Source of the DNA: JBFELU01 sp041551965
Lineage (GTDB): Bacteria; Actinomycetota; Acidimicrobiia; Spongiisociales; UBA11373
NCBI GenBank assembly: GCA_041551965.1
Contig: JBFELU010000005.1
Location: 1 to 64,000 of the forward strand
Reading direction: 5' to 3'
Length of the DNA: 64,000 nucleotides
A model generated the notes under the pieces. It did no database searches and was not told where the DNA came from. It saw only the letters and a program-made list of their open reading frames with translations. Within the stretch, counting starts at the first letter, position 1. Every line of letters starts with the position of its first letter. The position numbers and the translations under genes were made by a program. This document shows, one piece after another, positions 51,707-60,292 of the stretch.

Positions 51707-52914
51707 GCCGCCACCTCCTCGATGGGGATCTGCTCGTCATCGCCGCCCGCCAAGCGGCGAACCGTCACCATGCCTTCGTTCCACTCCTCCCCGACCACGG
51801 CCACCCCCCGCGCTCCCCGCCGATCGGCGGCCTTGAACTGGGCTCGCAGCGACCGCTCTCCGAGGTCGAGGTCGGCCCGCACGCCGGCGGCCCGCAACGA
51901 GGAAACCAGGTTCAGCGCCTCGGCCCGGAGTCCCTCGACGGCGACCGTCACGAACAGGTCGAGATCGTCTCCCCCGACCTCGGGCATCGCCGCCGTGATC
52001 CGGTCGACACCCATGGCGAGACCGACCGCCGGAACGGCCTTGCCGCCGATGATCTCGGCGAGCGGGTCGTAACGCCCCCCTCCCCCGAGGGAATCCTGGG
52101 CGGCGTCGTAGGTCGCCGCCACGTACTCGAACACCGTCCGGTTGTAGTAGTCGAGTCCTCGCACCAGACGGGGTGCGATCTCGTAGGCGATGCCGCGCCG
52201 TTCCAGCCCGGCCCGAACCGCGATGAAGTGCGCCGCGGCCGCTTCGCCGAGATGATCGATCGGGGCCGGGGCATCGGCGACCACCTCGGCATCGGCCTTG
52301 CTGTCGAGGACCCGCAGGGGATTGGTGCCCACCCGGCGGCGGGCATCGGGCGACAGCCGGTCGATGCGCTCGGTCAAGAACGCCGCCAGCAGGTCGCGGT
52401 AGGCGGTCCGGTCGGCCGGATCCCCGATCGAGTTGAGCAGCACGGTCACGTCCGTGATGCCCACCCTGTCGAGGAGCCGATACCCGAAGTCGATCACCTC
52501 GACGTCGGCGTCGGGCGACGGCTCGGCCAGGTACTCCACGCCGACCTGGAAGAACTGGCGGCGCCGACCGGCCTGCGGCTGTTCGTACCGGAACATCGGG
52601 CCGGCATACGCCCCCTTGAAGACCCCTTGGCCCCCCTCCTGGAGGTAGGCCCGCACCACCGAGGCGGTCGCCTCGGGGCGCAGGGTGAGGGAGCGGTCGC
52701 CCTTGTCGGTGAAGGTGTACATCTGCTTCTCGACGACCTCGGTTTCCTCCCCGACGCCCCTGGCGAACAGTTCGGTGGCCTCGAAGACGGGGGTCAGGGT
52801 GAGCCCGTAGCCCCACTGCTCGGCCATCTCGTCGAACACGCGCAGCAGCGCCCGCCACCGTCTCGAGGCGGGAGGGAGGATGTCGTCGGTGCCCTTGGGG
52901 GCGCGAGGGATCAT
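51688..52914 (-). CDS. hisS: Histidyl-tRNA synthetase
   Basis: Class II synthetase of 408 residues with PKGTDDILPP at the start, motif 2 FRYEQPQAGRRRQF, the histidine-A loop LVRGLDYYNRTVFEY, and the C-terminal anticodon domain from about 320. The ATG overlaps the metallo-beta-lactamase-fold gene stop. Confidence 0.96.
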   Translation of the reverse strand: MIPRAPKGTDDILPPASRRWRALLRVFDEMAEQWGYGLTLTPVFEATELFARGVGEETEVVEKQMYTFTDKGDRSLTLRPEATASVVRAYLQEGGQGVFKGAYAGPMFRYEQPQAGRRRQFFQVGVEYLAEPSPDADVEVIDFGYRLLDRVGITDVTVLLNSIGDPADRTAYRDLLAAFLTERIDRLSPDARRRVGTNPLRVLDSKADAEVVADAPAPIDHLGEAAAAHFIAVRAGLERRGIAYEIAPRLVRGLDYYNRTVFEYVAATYDAAQDSLGGGGRYDPLAEIIGGKAVPAVGLAMGVDRITAAMPEVGGDDLDLFVTVAVEGLRAEALNLVSSLRAAGVRADLDLGERSLRAQFKAADRRGARGVAVVGEEWNEGMVTVRRLAGGDDEQIPIEEVAAWATSP

Positions 52915-53561
52915 GATCGGAATACCTGGAGGAAGGGGTTGGCCGCCAGCTCCCGGGCGATGGTAGTGGCCGGCCCGTGGCCGGGAAAGACGTCGGCTTC
53001 GGGGGGGAGCCCGATGATGTGCCGCTCCATCGAGTGCATCAAGGTCTCGAAGTCACCGCCCGGCAGGTCGGTGCGCCCGATCGATCCGGCGAACAGCTGA
53101 TCTCCGCTGAACAGGACACCCTCGGAGGGCACCCAGAAGCAGCAGTGGCCCGGGGTGTGACCCGGAGTGTGGAGCACTTCGATGTCCAACCCGGCCGACT
53201 CCAACCGCTGCCCGTCGGCGAGCGCCTCGTAGCGGTCCGGCGGGGCGTAGTCGCCGGGGAAGGCCATCCCGAAGAGCATCCGCATCTGTCCCTCCGGGTC
53301 CATGGCGAGGTAGTCGTCGTCCGGATGGAGGTAGGCGCTGATGGCATAGCGGGCGACCACCGCCCCGGCCCCGCCGACGTGGTCGATGTGGCCGTGAGTG
53401 GCCAGCAGCGCAACCGGGGTGACACCGGACCGGCGCACCAGGTCGGCGACGGCTCCGGGATCCGGCGGAGCGTCGACGATGATCGCCTCACCACCCGGCT
53501 CGGTGGCGACGACGTAGGTGTTGGTGGCGGCCGCCCACAGGGCGGCGGCGAACATCTGCAC
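52911..53561 (-). CDS. Metallo-beta-lactamase-fold hydrolase (glyoxalase II-like)
   Basis: 216 residues with the metal signature THGHIDHVGG near 55, HTPGHTPGHCCF, the bridging Asp in FSGDQLF and FPGHGP. Resembles the YcbL/GloB-like thioesterases often next to hisS; the substrate is unknown. The GTG at 53561 is preceded at 7 nt by TAGTCT, which suggests a leaderless message; ATG 53555 is the alternative. First gene of the string to aroE. Confidence 0.88.
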   Translation of the reverse strand: MQMFAAALWAAATNTYVVATEPGGEAIIVDAPPDPGAVADLVRRSGVTPVALLATHGHIDHVGGAGAVVARYAISAYLHPDDDYLAMDPEGQMRMLFGMAFPGDYAPPDRYEALADGQRLESAGLDIEVLHTPGHTPGHCCFWVPSEGVLFSGDQLFAGSIGRTDLPGGDFETLMHSMERHIIGLPPEADVFPGHGPATTIARELAANPFLQVFRS

Positions 53562-53568
53562 CGGCGTC

Positions 53569-53574
53569 AGACTA
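53569..53574 (-). promoter_or_regulatory. -10 box of the hisS-aspS operon
   Basis: TAGTCT on the minus strand ends 7 nt before the GTG start, in the leaderless arrangement seen elsewhere in this window. No clear -35. Confidence 0.42.
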
Positions 53575-53585
53575 GGGCTCGGTCG

Positions 53586-54980
53586 CTAGAGCTCGGCCCA
53601 GTCCACGACGATCGGGACGTCCTGAGTGGCTCGAAACGGGCTGGGCACCGGGCCACTGTTGTCCACGGTCGGGTTGCCGCTCCAGTCGGACTCGTGGACG
53701 TAGTCCTCGGCGCTGTCGCAGGAATCCCCGATGATGAAGGCTCCTTCGACGATGCTGCTGGCGCCGTTGATCTTGAGTTGCTCCTGCACGGCCATGATGC
53801 CGGAGAGATCCGGGTTCCCCGAGATCTCGAGATCCCGGTCGACGCCCAGGAGCAAGTTGCGGGTGTTGGGATAGGGCACCATGGTCGGATTGCCGCTGAT
53901 GCTCAGGTCGCCCCCGACCTTGTCCGGACAGGTACCCGACCCGGCGACCAACAAGGTGACCTGCCAAGGAGCACCCACCGATCCCGGGGAGGCCCCGATC
54001 GTCACCGATCCCTCGTGGAAGTAATAGACGCCGTCGAAGGGAATGTCGTTGTCGTAGACCCACTTCGCGCCAAGCCTCGAATCGCAGCATCCGTTGTACT
54101 TCCAGCTGCGGAACGGCGAGGTCTGCGTATCGGTGTCGAGGGTGGCTCCCGAACATGGCACGCTGGTCACCGTGCCGCCCATCGTCGGGTGAGCCGGGCC
54201 GGCACGCACCCGGCCATCGGGACACATGTCGTACTCACTGAGCGACCACAGCGATCGAATGTCGATGATCGGAAGCAGAACCGTCGCCTGCCCACCGGGC
54301 ATTGCGCACCCGGGCGCCTGCGAGTAGGAACCGGAAACCGACACTGCGCCCGAGGCGCTGATGCAACTTTGGATGAAGCTGCTGCCTCCAATGGAGAGGT
54401 CGCCGTTTGCATGGATGCCGACCGAAGAGCCGCTGGCCACGGTGGGGTTTCCCTTGAAGGCGAGATTCCCGCCCGAAAGCACGGCGTAGGCGGCGTTCCA
54501 CCCGCCCACCTCCGACGACAGCCCGATCCGCCCCCTCACCGCCCTGACCCGGCGGTCCGGCGCCGACCGGGTGGGGACGTAGCCGACCGAGTACACGACC
54601 TCACTGTTGAACGGCCGGATGACCATGAACTCGCCGCCCGGCACCTGCCCCAGGTCGGAGGGCGAGCGAGCATCCGCGGCCGCCACCACCCATTTCCGCT
54701 CGGTGTCCGAATCCGGGAAGGGGTGAGGCGCCGTCTCGCCCGTCGTGTACGACTCGTCGGCGTTGGCGAGATCCAGGCCGACGTCCAGGCCTGCTTCGGC
54801 AACCGCCAGGGTGAGCTCCCACTCCGAATCGACGTGGACACTCTGTGACTGGACCAGGGACCGAAACGCCACCACCGACGTGAGGAGAATGAGAGAGAAG
54901 CCGAGCAGCAGCACCGTGGCGACGGCGATCCCTCGCTCGTCCCGAATGACCCGCCGAATGGCCTTCCCCGAGGGTTTCAT
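53586..54980 (-). CDS. Large PilX/GspK-like minor pilin, cassette copy A
   Basis: 464 residues. The leader ends DERG; the mature N-terminus IAVATVLLLGFSLILL lacks Glu at +5, as GspK does. VAEAGLDVGLDLA follows, as in PilX. The long remainder has Gly/Ser-rich beta stretches (GNPTVASGSSVGIHANGDLS) repeated near 175-200 and 370-400, eight or so Cys, and SEYDMCPDGRVRAGPAHPT near 248-266, which the paralogue at 56962 shares almost exactly. No known enzymatic domain. Overlaps the next gene by ATGA. Confidence 0.82.
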   Translation of the reverse strand: MKPSGKAIRRVIRDERGIAVATVLLLGFSLILLTSVVAFRSLVQSQSVHVDSEWELTLAVAEAGLDVGLDLANADESYTTGETAPHPFPDSDTERKWVVAAADARSPSDLGQVPGGEFMVIRPFNSEVVYSVGYVPTRSAPDRRVRAVRGRIGLSSEVGGWNAAYAVLSGGNLAFKGNPTVASGSSVGIHANGDLSIGGSSFIQSCISASGAVSVSGSYSQAPGCAMPGGQATVLLPIIDIRSLWSLSEYDMCPDGRVRAGPAHPTMGGTVTSVPCSGATLDTDTQTSPFRSWKYNGCCDSRLGAKWVYDNDIPFDGVYYFHEGSVTIGASPGSVGAPWQVTLLVAGSGTCPDKVGGDLSISGNPTMVPYPNTRNLLLGVDRDLEISGNPDLSGIMAVQEQLKINGASSIVEGAFIIGDSCDSAEDYVHESDWSGNPTVDNSGPVPSPFRATQDVPIVVDWAEL

Positions 54981-55519
54981 GGCATGTTCCTGAGCGAGAC
55001 GTCGAATTCCATGGATCGATCACCACCCCCGTCCACCGCCACGGGAGATTCCAGGCGGATGGTTGCCGTCCGAATGTCCTGAGGCGACGACGAGCTGTAC
55101 GTGAAACCCGAGGCCGCCGGATCGAGACCGCCGACCACCGTCACGCTGCCGCCGTTGTCGGTCAGGCGGGCCAGCGAGCCGTCATCGAGGAGCGCCCAGG
55201 ACACTCGTTCACCGGTGTCCTGGATCCCATCCCAATCTGCGTCGAGCCACACGGTCATGGTGAGCGGCGACGCCACCACGAAACCCCGGGCCTCGCGAAC
55301 ATCCCGGGTGATCCTCTGCCTCACCTGCCGCAGCGTGACCAGCGCCGCGTCATCGGCTTCATGGAGGCGATCCACTCGGGTCACCCCGACGAAGAAGGTA
55401 GTGAGCATGGTGGCGATCACCGCCAGCCCGGCCAACGAGATCCCGAGCTCCACGAGGGTCATGCCGCCGTCTCCCGACGGCGCCAGCCTCCTCAGCGCGG
55501 CGATGCGCCTCATGAGCAC
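54977..55519 (-). CDS. PilW/GspJ-like minor pilin, cassette copy A
   Basis: 180 residues. Leader ends GDGG, mature part MTLVELGISLAGLAVIATML has Glu at +5. The body has the LRQVRQRITRDVREARGF helix and WDGIQDTGERVSW, both matched in the paralogue at 58335. Likely second component of a pilus-tip complex. Overlaps both neighbours. Confidence 0.82.
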   Translation of the reverse strand: MLMRRIAALRRLAPSGDGGMTLVELGISLAGLAVIATMLTTFFVGVTRVDRLHEADDAALVTLRQVRQRITRDVREARGFVVASPLTMTVWLDADWDGIQDTGERVSWALLDDGSLARLTDNGGSVTVVGGLDPAASGFTYSSSSPQDIRTATIRLESPVAVDGGGDRSMEFDVSLRNMP

Positions 55520-56910
55520 ACCGACCCCACCGCTTCCGGCTGGAGACCTTGGAGGATCTGCGAGGCCGGCAGCAGGTTGGCCGGGTATTCCACCCAGGAA
55601 CCGCCGCTGAACTCGACTGTGCCGAGATTTCCCTCACCACCCGCGATGATCGCCCCATGCCAGGCCGCGCCCCCCGAGAGGAGGACTCCCCCGTATGGTG
55701 CGTAGGCCACCCCCTGGGCGTACCCCACGCTGCTCCCCGTCAATTTGAGCGCCGTGTCGGTGACACCGAACGAGATAGCTCCACCGGAGGTGGGGGACTC
55801 GGACCCGTAGTCGGTCACGATGTACTCGGTGCCGCCACTGAACTCGATCAGCACATCGGAGACGAAGAATGCGGCGTCGGTCGTGACGGTCGGACCCCCC
55901 TGGAGCTTGAGTGAACCGGTGGCGTAGATTGGTCCGGAGCCGTTGATGGTGACGTTCCCTTCCACCACGAGGGAGCCTTCGATGTAGATGGGGGCCGTGA
56001 CGGTGGTGTCCTTGAACCGCTGATTGCCGTAGAGGATGGTTCCCGCCCTCGCCTGGTCCCGAAGATCGGCCCGCCAAACCTCGATCTCCTCAGTGGTGGG
56101 CAGGTCCACCGGTGTGCCGGCGTTCTGCTCCAAGATCCCGTGCACGTTGTCGGAATTGACGCTTGCGGTACCCCCGACGATCAGATTGCCGTCGACGGTG
56201 GCATCGTTGTTTCCGAAATTCCCGTTGGCGAGCACGTCGGCGGCATGGGTCCCCGAGGGCGTGCTGATGGTGTAGCCGGGATGCAGATCGATATCTCCCG
56301 CCGCCATGATCGCAGCATCCGGGAAAGCCGATCCGGCAGTGGCGGAGGCGGTTCCGGCCGAGATGGTGGAGATCAAGGTTCCGGTGTGATAGGTGCGCGT
56401 TCCGACTTCCCCGTTCCACTCGACGAGGACGTACACCCTCCTCAGGGTCGCCGAAGGCTGAGTCACGTAGGTCCACGTCGTGAACTGGATGTCCTGGATG
56501 GTGGCGTCGACTCGGGGCGCAAGCACCCCACTCTCACAGGTGCGCAGGCTCTCATCGGCGGGAAGGCCGGTGGGTTCCGCCAATAGGACCTCGCGGTCTG
56601 AATCGATGAGCGGCGCATCCGGGTCGATCTCGCTCAACGCCAGCCCCTCCCAACCGAGGCTTCGGGCGAGTTCGAGTCGTTCCAGACCGAGACCGGTCGC
56701 TTCCTGGCGGAACCGGTTCTCCCTCGACCCACTCAGCGCACCACGGAGCGTGCCCGAGAAGGCGAGCACCAACATCATGGCCAGCAGCACCGCCACCGAA
56801 AGCTCCACGAGGCCGAACCCGGCCTCGGCGGTCGGCGGGACGGGGTGTCTTCGCACCCCCAACCGACGGCCGACGCCTGCTTCGTTGGGGACGCCATTGG
56901 GTCCGCTCAT
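55510..56910 (-). CDS. Large PilV/GspI-like minor pilin with beta-rich C-terminal domain, cassette copy A
   Basis: About 466 residues. Prepilin motif EAG/FGLVELSVAVLLAMML with Glu at +5, then RENRFRQEATGLGLERLE as in PilV. From about residue 190 the protein is a long series of short beta repeats (GNLIVGGTASVN, GNVTINGSGPIYATGS) like polymer-forming or beta-helix proteins, ending in WVEYPANLLP. The start is unclear; ATG 56910 follows a conserved element shared with copy B, while ATG 56958 would give a 47-residue leader. Confidence 0.8.
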   Translation of the reverse strand: MSGPNGVPNEAGVGRRLGVRRHPVPPTAEAGFGLVELSVAVLLAMMLVLAFSGTLRGALSGSRENRFRQEATGLGLERLELARSLGWEGLALSEIDPDAPLIDSDREVLLAEPTGLPADESLRTCESGVLAPRVDATIQDIQFTTWTYVTQPSATLRRVYVLVEWNGEVGTRTYHTGTLISTISAGTASATAGSAFPDAAIMAAGDIDLHPGYTISTPSGTHAADVLANGNFGNNDATVDGNLIVGGTASVNSDNVHGILEQNAGTPVDLPTTEEIEVWRADLRDQARAGTILYGNQRFKDTTVTAPIYIEGSLVVEGNVTINGSGPIYATGSLKLQGGPTVTTDAAFFVSDVLIEFSGGTEYIVTDYGSESPTSGGAISFGVTDTALKLTGSSVGYAQGVAYAPYGGVLLSGGAAWHGAIIAGGEGNLGTVEFSGGSWVEYPANLLPASQILQGLQPEAVGSVCS

Positions 56911-56920
56911 GCTTCCACCG

Positions 56921-56945
56921 TCGACCATTATCTGTAGTGACTTGA
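56921..56945 (-). promoter_or_regulatory. Conserved 25-bp element upstream of cassette copy A
   Basis: Matches the element at 60241-60265 in 19 of 25 positions; shared cores are TCAAG, ACTAC and TGGTCGA. It ends 10 nt before the chosen start. Confidence 0.5.
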
Positions 56946-56961
56946 CTACTTTCCGCATTCT

Positions 56962-58338
56962 CTACAGTTCCCCCCAGGCCATCACCACCGGGACCGTGTT
57001 GGACCCGGCGAACGGTGAGGCGATCGGCCCGCTGTTGCTGATGGTGGCGTTCCCCGAGATGTCGGTGACGTCGACCCAGTCGTTGGAGGAGTCGCAGGCC
57101 CCCTCCGCCAGCCAGGCGGTCTCCACCCCCTCCGGATGGCCGATGTTGCGAATCTGCTCGTGGACGGCGACGATCCCGGTGAGGTTGGGGCCGCCGGAGA
57201 TCTCGAGATCCCGTCCGACGGCGATCAAGAGATTCTGGGCGTCGGGATCGGGCGCCATCGACGGGCTGCCGCTGATCTCCACGTCTCCACCGACGATCTC
57301 GGGGCAGGCGCCGATCCCCTCGGTGACGATCGTCACCTCCCAGGGATCGGCCGGCGACCCCGGGCTCGACGCCAGGTCGACCGACCCCTGATAGACGTAG
57401 TAGACGCCGTCGTAGGCGGCCTGACTCACGTAGCGCCAGTCGGCGCCCAGCTTGGCGTCGTAGCCGTCCCAGATCCATCCGTGGTAGGGGGTGAGGGCGG
57501 CGTCGACCTCCAGGGTCGACCCGGTGCACGGTGTGTTGCCCACGGTGTGACCGTGGGTGGGATGGGATGGCCCCGCCTTGACCCGCCCTCCGGGGCACAG
57601 GTCGTACTCACTGCGCACCCAGAACGAGCGCACGTCGACGACGGGGACCTCGACCGGAGCCTGGATGCCGGGGGCGCCACAGCCGGGGTCCTGGGCGATG
57701 GAACCGGTCACGTTGGCCCCGTCGGAGGCGCTGAGACACCCGTCCACGAACAAGTTGCCCCGTACGTCGAGGAACCCGTTGGCGTGCACGCCGACGGTGG
57801 CCCCGCTGATGATGGTGGGGTTGCCGCCCATCTCCAGCTGGTCACCTGCGAGCAGCGCATAGCGGGCCAGCCAACTCCCGTTGATGGTGGCGTCGCCGAT
57901 GCGGGCTCCCACCACCCGGACCCGGCGAGTCTCGGCGGCCCGGGTGGGCACGTACCCGACGGCGAAAACCATCTCGGTGTTGCTGGGCCGCACGACCACG
58001 TACTCCCCCAGCGGCGTCGTCCGCAGGTCGATCGACCCGCGAGCATCGGCGGCCGCCACCATCCAGACCCGGGCATCCTCGTTGCCGGCGAACGAGTCGG
58101 GAAGGACCTCGCCGGTCGTGAAAGCATCGTCCTCGGCGACCGCCACCAGGCCCTCGTCGAGGCCAGACTCGGCCACTTGGAGCGCCTGTTCCCACCCGGC
58201 GTCGGACAACGTGGTGTTCGACTGGCGCAGCGACCGCACCACCACCACCGACGAGAGCATCACGATCGACAAACCGAGGATGAGCACCGCCGCCACCGCC
58301 AACCCCCGTTCGCCGCGCAGCAGGTGCCGCAGTCTCAT
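56962..58338 (-). CDS. Large PilX/GspK-like minor pilin, cassette copy B
   Basis: 458 residues, paralogue of the gene at 53586. Leader ends GERG; mature LAVAAVLILGLSIVML again lacks Glu at +5. VAESGLDEGLVAVA, SEYDLCPGGRVKAGPSHPT and the C-terminal GACDSSNDW region match copy A, while the intervening sequence has diverged. Start ATG 58338 overlaps the next gene by ATGA. Confidence 0.82.
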   Translation of the reverse strand: MRLRHLLRGERGLAVAAVLILGLSIVMLSSVVVVRSLRQSNTTLSDAGWEQALQVAESGLDEGLVAVAEDDAFTTGEVLPDSFAGNEDARVWMVAAADARGSIDLRTTPLGEYVVVRPSNTEMVFAVGYVPTRAAETRRVRVVGARIGDATINGSWLARYALLAGDQLEMGGNPTIISGATVGVHANGFLDVRGNLFVDGCLSASDGANVTGSIAQDPGCGAPGIQAPVEVPVVDVRSFWVRSEYDLCPGGRVKAGPSHPTHGHTVGNTPCTGSTLEVDAALTPYHGWIWDGYDAKLGADWRYVSQAAYDGVYYVYQGSVDLASSPGSPADPWEVTIVTEGIGACPEIVGGDVEISGSPSMAPDPDAQNLLIAVGRDLEISGGPNLTGIVAVHEQIRNIGHPEGVETAWLAEGACDSSNDWVDVTDISGNATISNSGPIASPFAGSNTVPVVMAWGEL

Positions 58339-58892
58339 GGGACGTTCCTCAGAGAGACCTCGGTATCGAGGGTTCGGGTCCCACCCACCCCGGCGGCATC
58401 GTCGACCGCCGCCACCAGGTGGACGTCGATCATGGTGGCGTAATCGGGGTGGGTGCTGTCGTAGGAGAAGGCAGACAGGTCGACCAGCAACCCCTGGGCC
58501 TCGAGGCGGTTGGCACCGTCGGTCGACCGGAAGAGGGCGCCGTCGGTGTTGATCCCCCACGTGACCAACTCGCCGACATCGATCACGTCGTCCCATTGCT
58601 CGTCGATCCACACCGTGAATCCGAACCGACCGATGGCGGTGAAGCGGCGGGCCTCCCGCACATCCCGGCTCAATCGCGCTCTTGCGTCGCGAATCTGCTC
58701 GAGGGCCGTGTCGTCGGCCTTGTGGAGATCCTCGACGGCGGTGGCGCTCACGAAGAAGGACATCATGGTCATCGAGATGATCCCCAGTCCGACCATGGCG
58801 ATGCCCAGCTCCACCACCGTCGCCCCGGTCTCGTCACGACGCCACCGGGCGCAGCACCGCCTCGCCGCCCGGAGAAGGACCCGCCCGATCAT
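58335..58892 (-). CDS. PilW/GspJ-like minor pilin, cassette copy B
   Basis: 185 residues, paralogue of 54977. Leader ends DETG; mature ATVVELGIAMVGLGIISMTM with Glu at +5. RARLSRDVREARRF and the ending EVSLRNVP correspond to copy A (DVSLRNMP). Confidence 0.82.
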   Translation of the reverse strand: MIGRVLLRAARRCCARWRRDETGATVVELGIAMVGLGIISMTMMSFFVSATAVEDLHKADDTALEQIRDARARLSRDVREARRFTAIGRFGFTVWIDEQWDDVIDVGELVTWGINTDGALFRSTDGANRLEAQGLLVDLSAFSYDSTHPDYATMIDVHLVAAVDDAAGVGGTRTLDTEVSLRNVP

Positions 58893-60211
58893 CCGCAGGG
58901 GCTCTCCGAAACGGTGGGCCGCAGCCCGTTGAACAGCGTGGTGGTGGGGACGAGGTTGGCCGGGTAGTCGACCCAGGCACCGCCCCCCATGTCGACGTCG
59001 CCGCTTCCGTCCCCCATGGCGACGAGGGCCCCGTGCCACGGCAGGGTGCCGGTGAGTTGGATGCCGCCGTAGGGGGCGAAGGCGACGCCCTGCGCGGTGG
59101 CCGGCGCTCCTCCCACGAGCTTGATGGCGATGTTGGACGAGCTCAACGAGATCACCCCGGCAGACCCGAGCTCACCGACGTGGAGTTGGCTCCCCGACCG
59201 GAAGTCGACCTGTCCTTCGGCGACCAGGCGGGCCGCCGCCGACGTCACCGAGGCTCCGGTCTCGAGCACGATCGAACCGGTGGCGTAGAGGGGACCGGAC
59301 CCCGCGATCGTGACGTTCCCGGCAAAGGCCACGCTCCCGTCGACGTAGAGCGGGGCGGTGACGGTCGTCTCGGTGAAGACCTGATTCCCGATCAGCGAAG
59401 CGCCGGCCTGAGCGTCGGCGACCATCCCCGCCTCCCAGGCGCTCAGGGTCGCCTGATCCGGGACGTTGACCGGTGACCCGGCGTTCTGCTCGATGTTTCC
59501 ATGGACGTTGGCGGGGTTGACCGTCACCGTCCCCCCGGCCACGATGCTCCCGTCGACCACCGCATCGAGGTTGGAGAAGCTGGCGTTGAGCCAGATCGAG
59601 GCGCTGTGGGCCGTGGTCGGGTTGCTCGAGGTATAACCCGGGTACAAAGCCACGTTGCCGGTGGCCAGGATCGCCCCTTCGGGGAATATCGGCTGTTCGA
59701 TCGCTTCGGCGCCGCGAGCCGAGACGATCGAGACCAGGGAATCGGACCGGTAGTGATAGGAGCTCCCCTCGATCTCCCACGCCACCAGCACGTAGACCCG
59801 GCGAAGGGAGTCGCTCACGTGGGTGACGTAGGTCCTCGTGGTGAAGGGAACCTGCCCGACCGTCTCCGTGGTGACCGGGGCCAGGATCCCCGTCGGGCAC
59901 TCGAGCACCGCCTCGTCCTCGTCCAGGCCGCTCACCGAAGCCGGGAGCACCCCGTCGGTGATCCACGGGTCCTGCGGATCGATGCCCGCCATCGCCAGTT
60001 GATCCCACTCCAGGCTCCGCGCATGCTCGAACGTCGCCATGGCAACCGCAGTCGCCTCTTGACGGAATCGATTCATGCGAGAGCCGGTGAGGGCGCTCCG
60101 GAGTGAGCTGCTGGCGGCGACCATGATGATCACCGCGATCACCATGGCCACGCTCAGCTCGACCAGCGTGAAGCCCTCTTCACCCGACCGGCGGGTTGCC
60201 GCGTTGAACAC
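58889..60211 (-). CDS. Large PilV/GspI-like minor pilin with beta-rich C-terminal domain, cassette copy B
   Basis: 440 residues, paralogue of 55510. Short leader ending GEEG, mature FTLVELSVAMVIAVIIMVAA, then MNRFRQEATAVAMATFEHA. The beta-repeat region (GSIVAGGTVTVNPANVHGN, GNVTIAGSGPLYATGS) and ending WVDYPANLVP parallel copy A closely. Starts at GTG with AGGGGG 3 nt upstream, inside a palindrome. First gene of the double cassette. Confidence 0.82.
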   Translation of the reverse strand: MFNAATRRSGEEGFTLVELSVAMVIAVIIMVAASSSLRSALTGSRMNRFRQEATAVAMATFEHARSLEWDQLAMAGIDPQDPWITDGVLPASVSGLDEDEAVLECPTGILAPVTTETVGQVPFTTRTYVTHVSDSLRRVYVLVAWEIEGSSYHYRSDSLVSIVSARGAEAIEQPIFPEGAILATGNVALYPGYTSSNPTTAHSASIWLNASFSNLDAVVDGSIVAGGTVTVNPANVHGNIEQNAGSPVNVPDQATLSAWEAGMVADAQAGASLIGNQVFTETTVTAPLYVDGSVAFAGNVTIAGSGPLYATGSIVLETGASVTSAAARLVAEGQVDFRSGSQLHVGELGSAGVISLSSSNIAIKLVGGAPATAQGVAFAPYGGIQLTGTLPWHGALVAMGDGSGDVDMGGGAWVDYPANLVPTTTLFNGLRPTVSESPCG

Positions 60212-60215
60212 CAGC

Positions 60216-60233
60216 CCCCTAGGGGTCGACCCC
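60216..60233 (-). other. Overlapping palindromes at the cassette B start
   Basis: CCCCTAGGGG (60216-60225) and GGGGTCGACCCC (60222-60233) share GGGG and cannot both fold. The first contains most of the ribosome-binding site of the gene starting at 60211. Confidence 0.6.
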
Positions 60234-60240
60234 AGGAGTA

Positions 60241-60265
60241 TCGACCACTCTTCGTAGTCTCTTGA
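60241..60265 (-). promoter_or_regulatory. Conserved 25-bp element upstream of cassette copy B
   Basis: Counterpart of 56921-56945, 19 of 25 positions identical, 29 nt before the GTG start and just after the relA stop. Confidence 0.5.
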
Positions 60266-60292
60266 GCCACCTGTAGTGGCGATCGAGACGGA

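Noticed and set aside
49988..52072. 694-codon plus-strand frame opposite aspS/hisS
   Set aside because: Crosses two certain genes and shows no domain.
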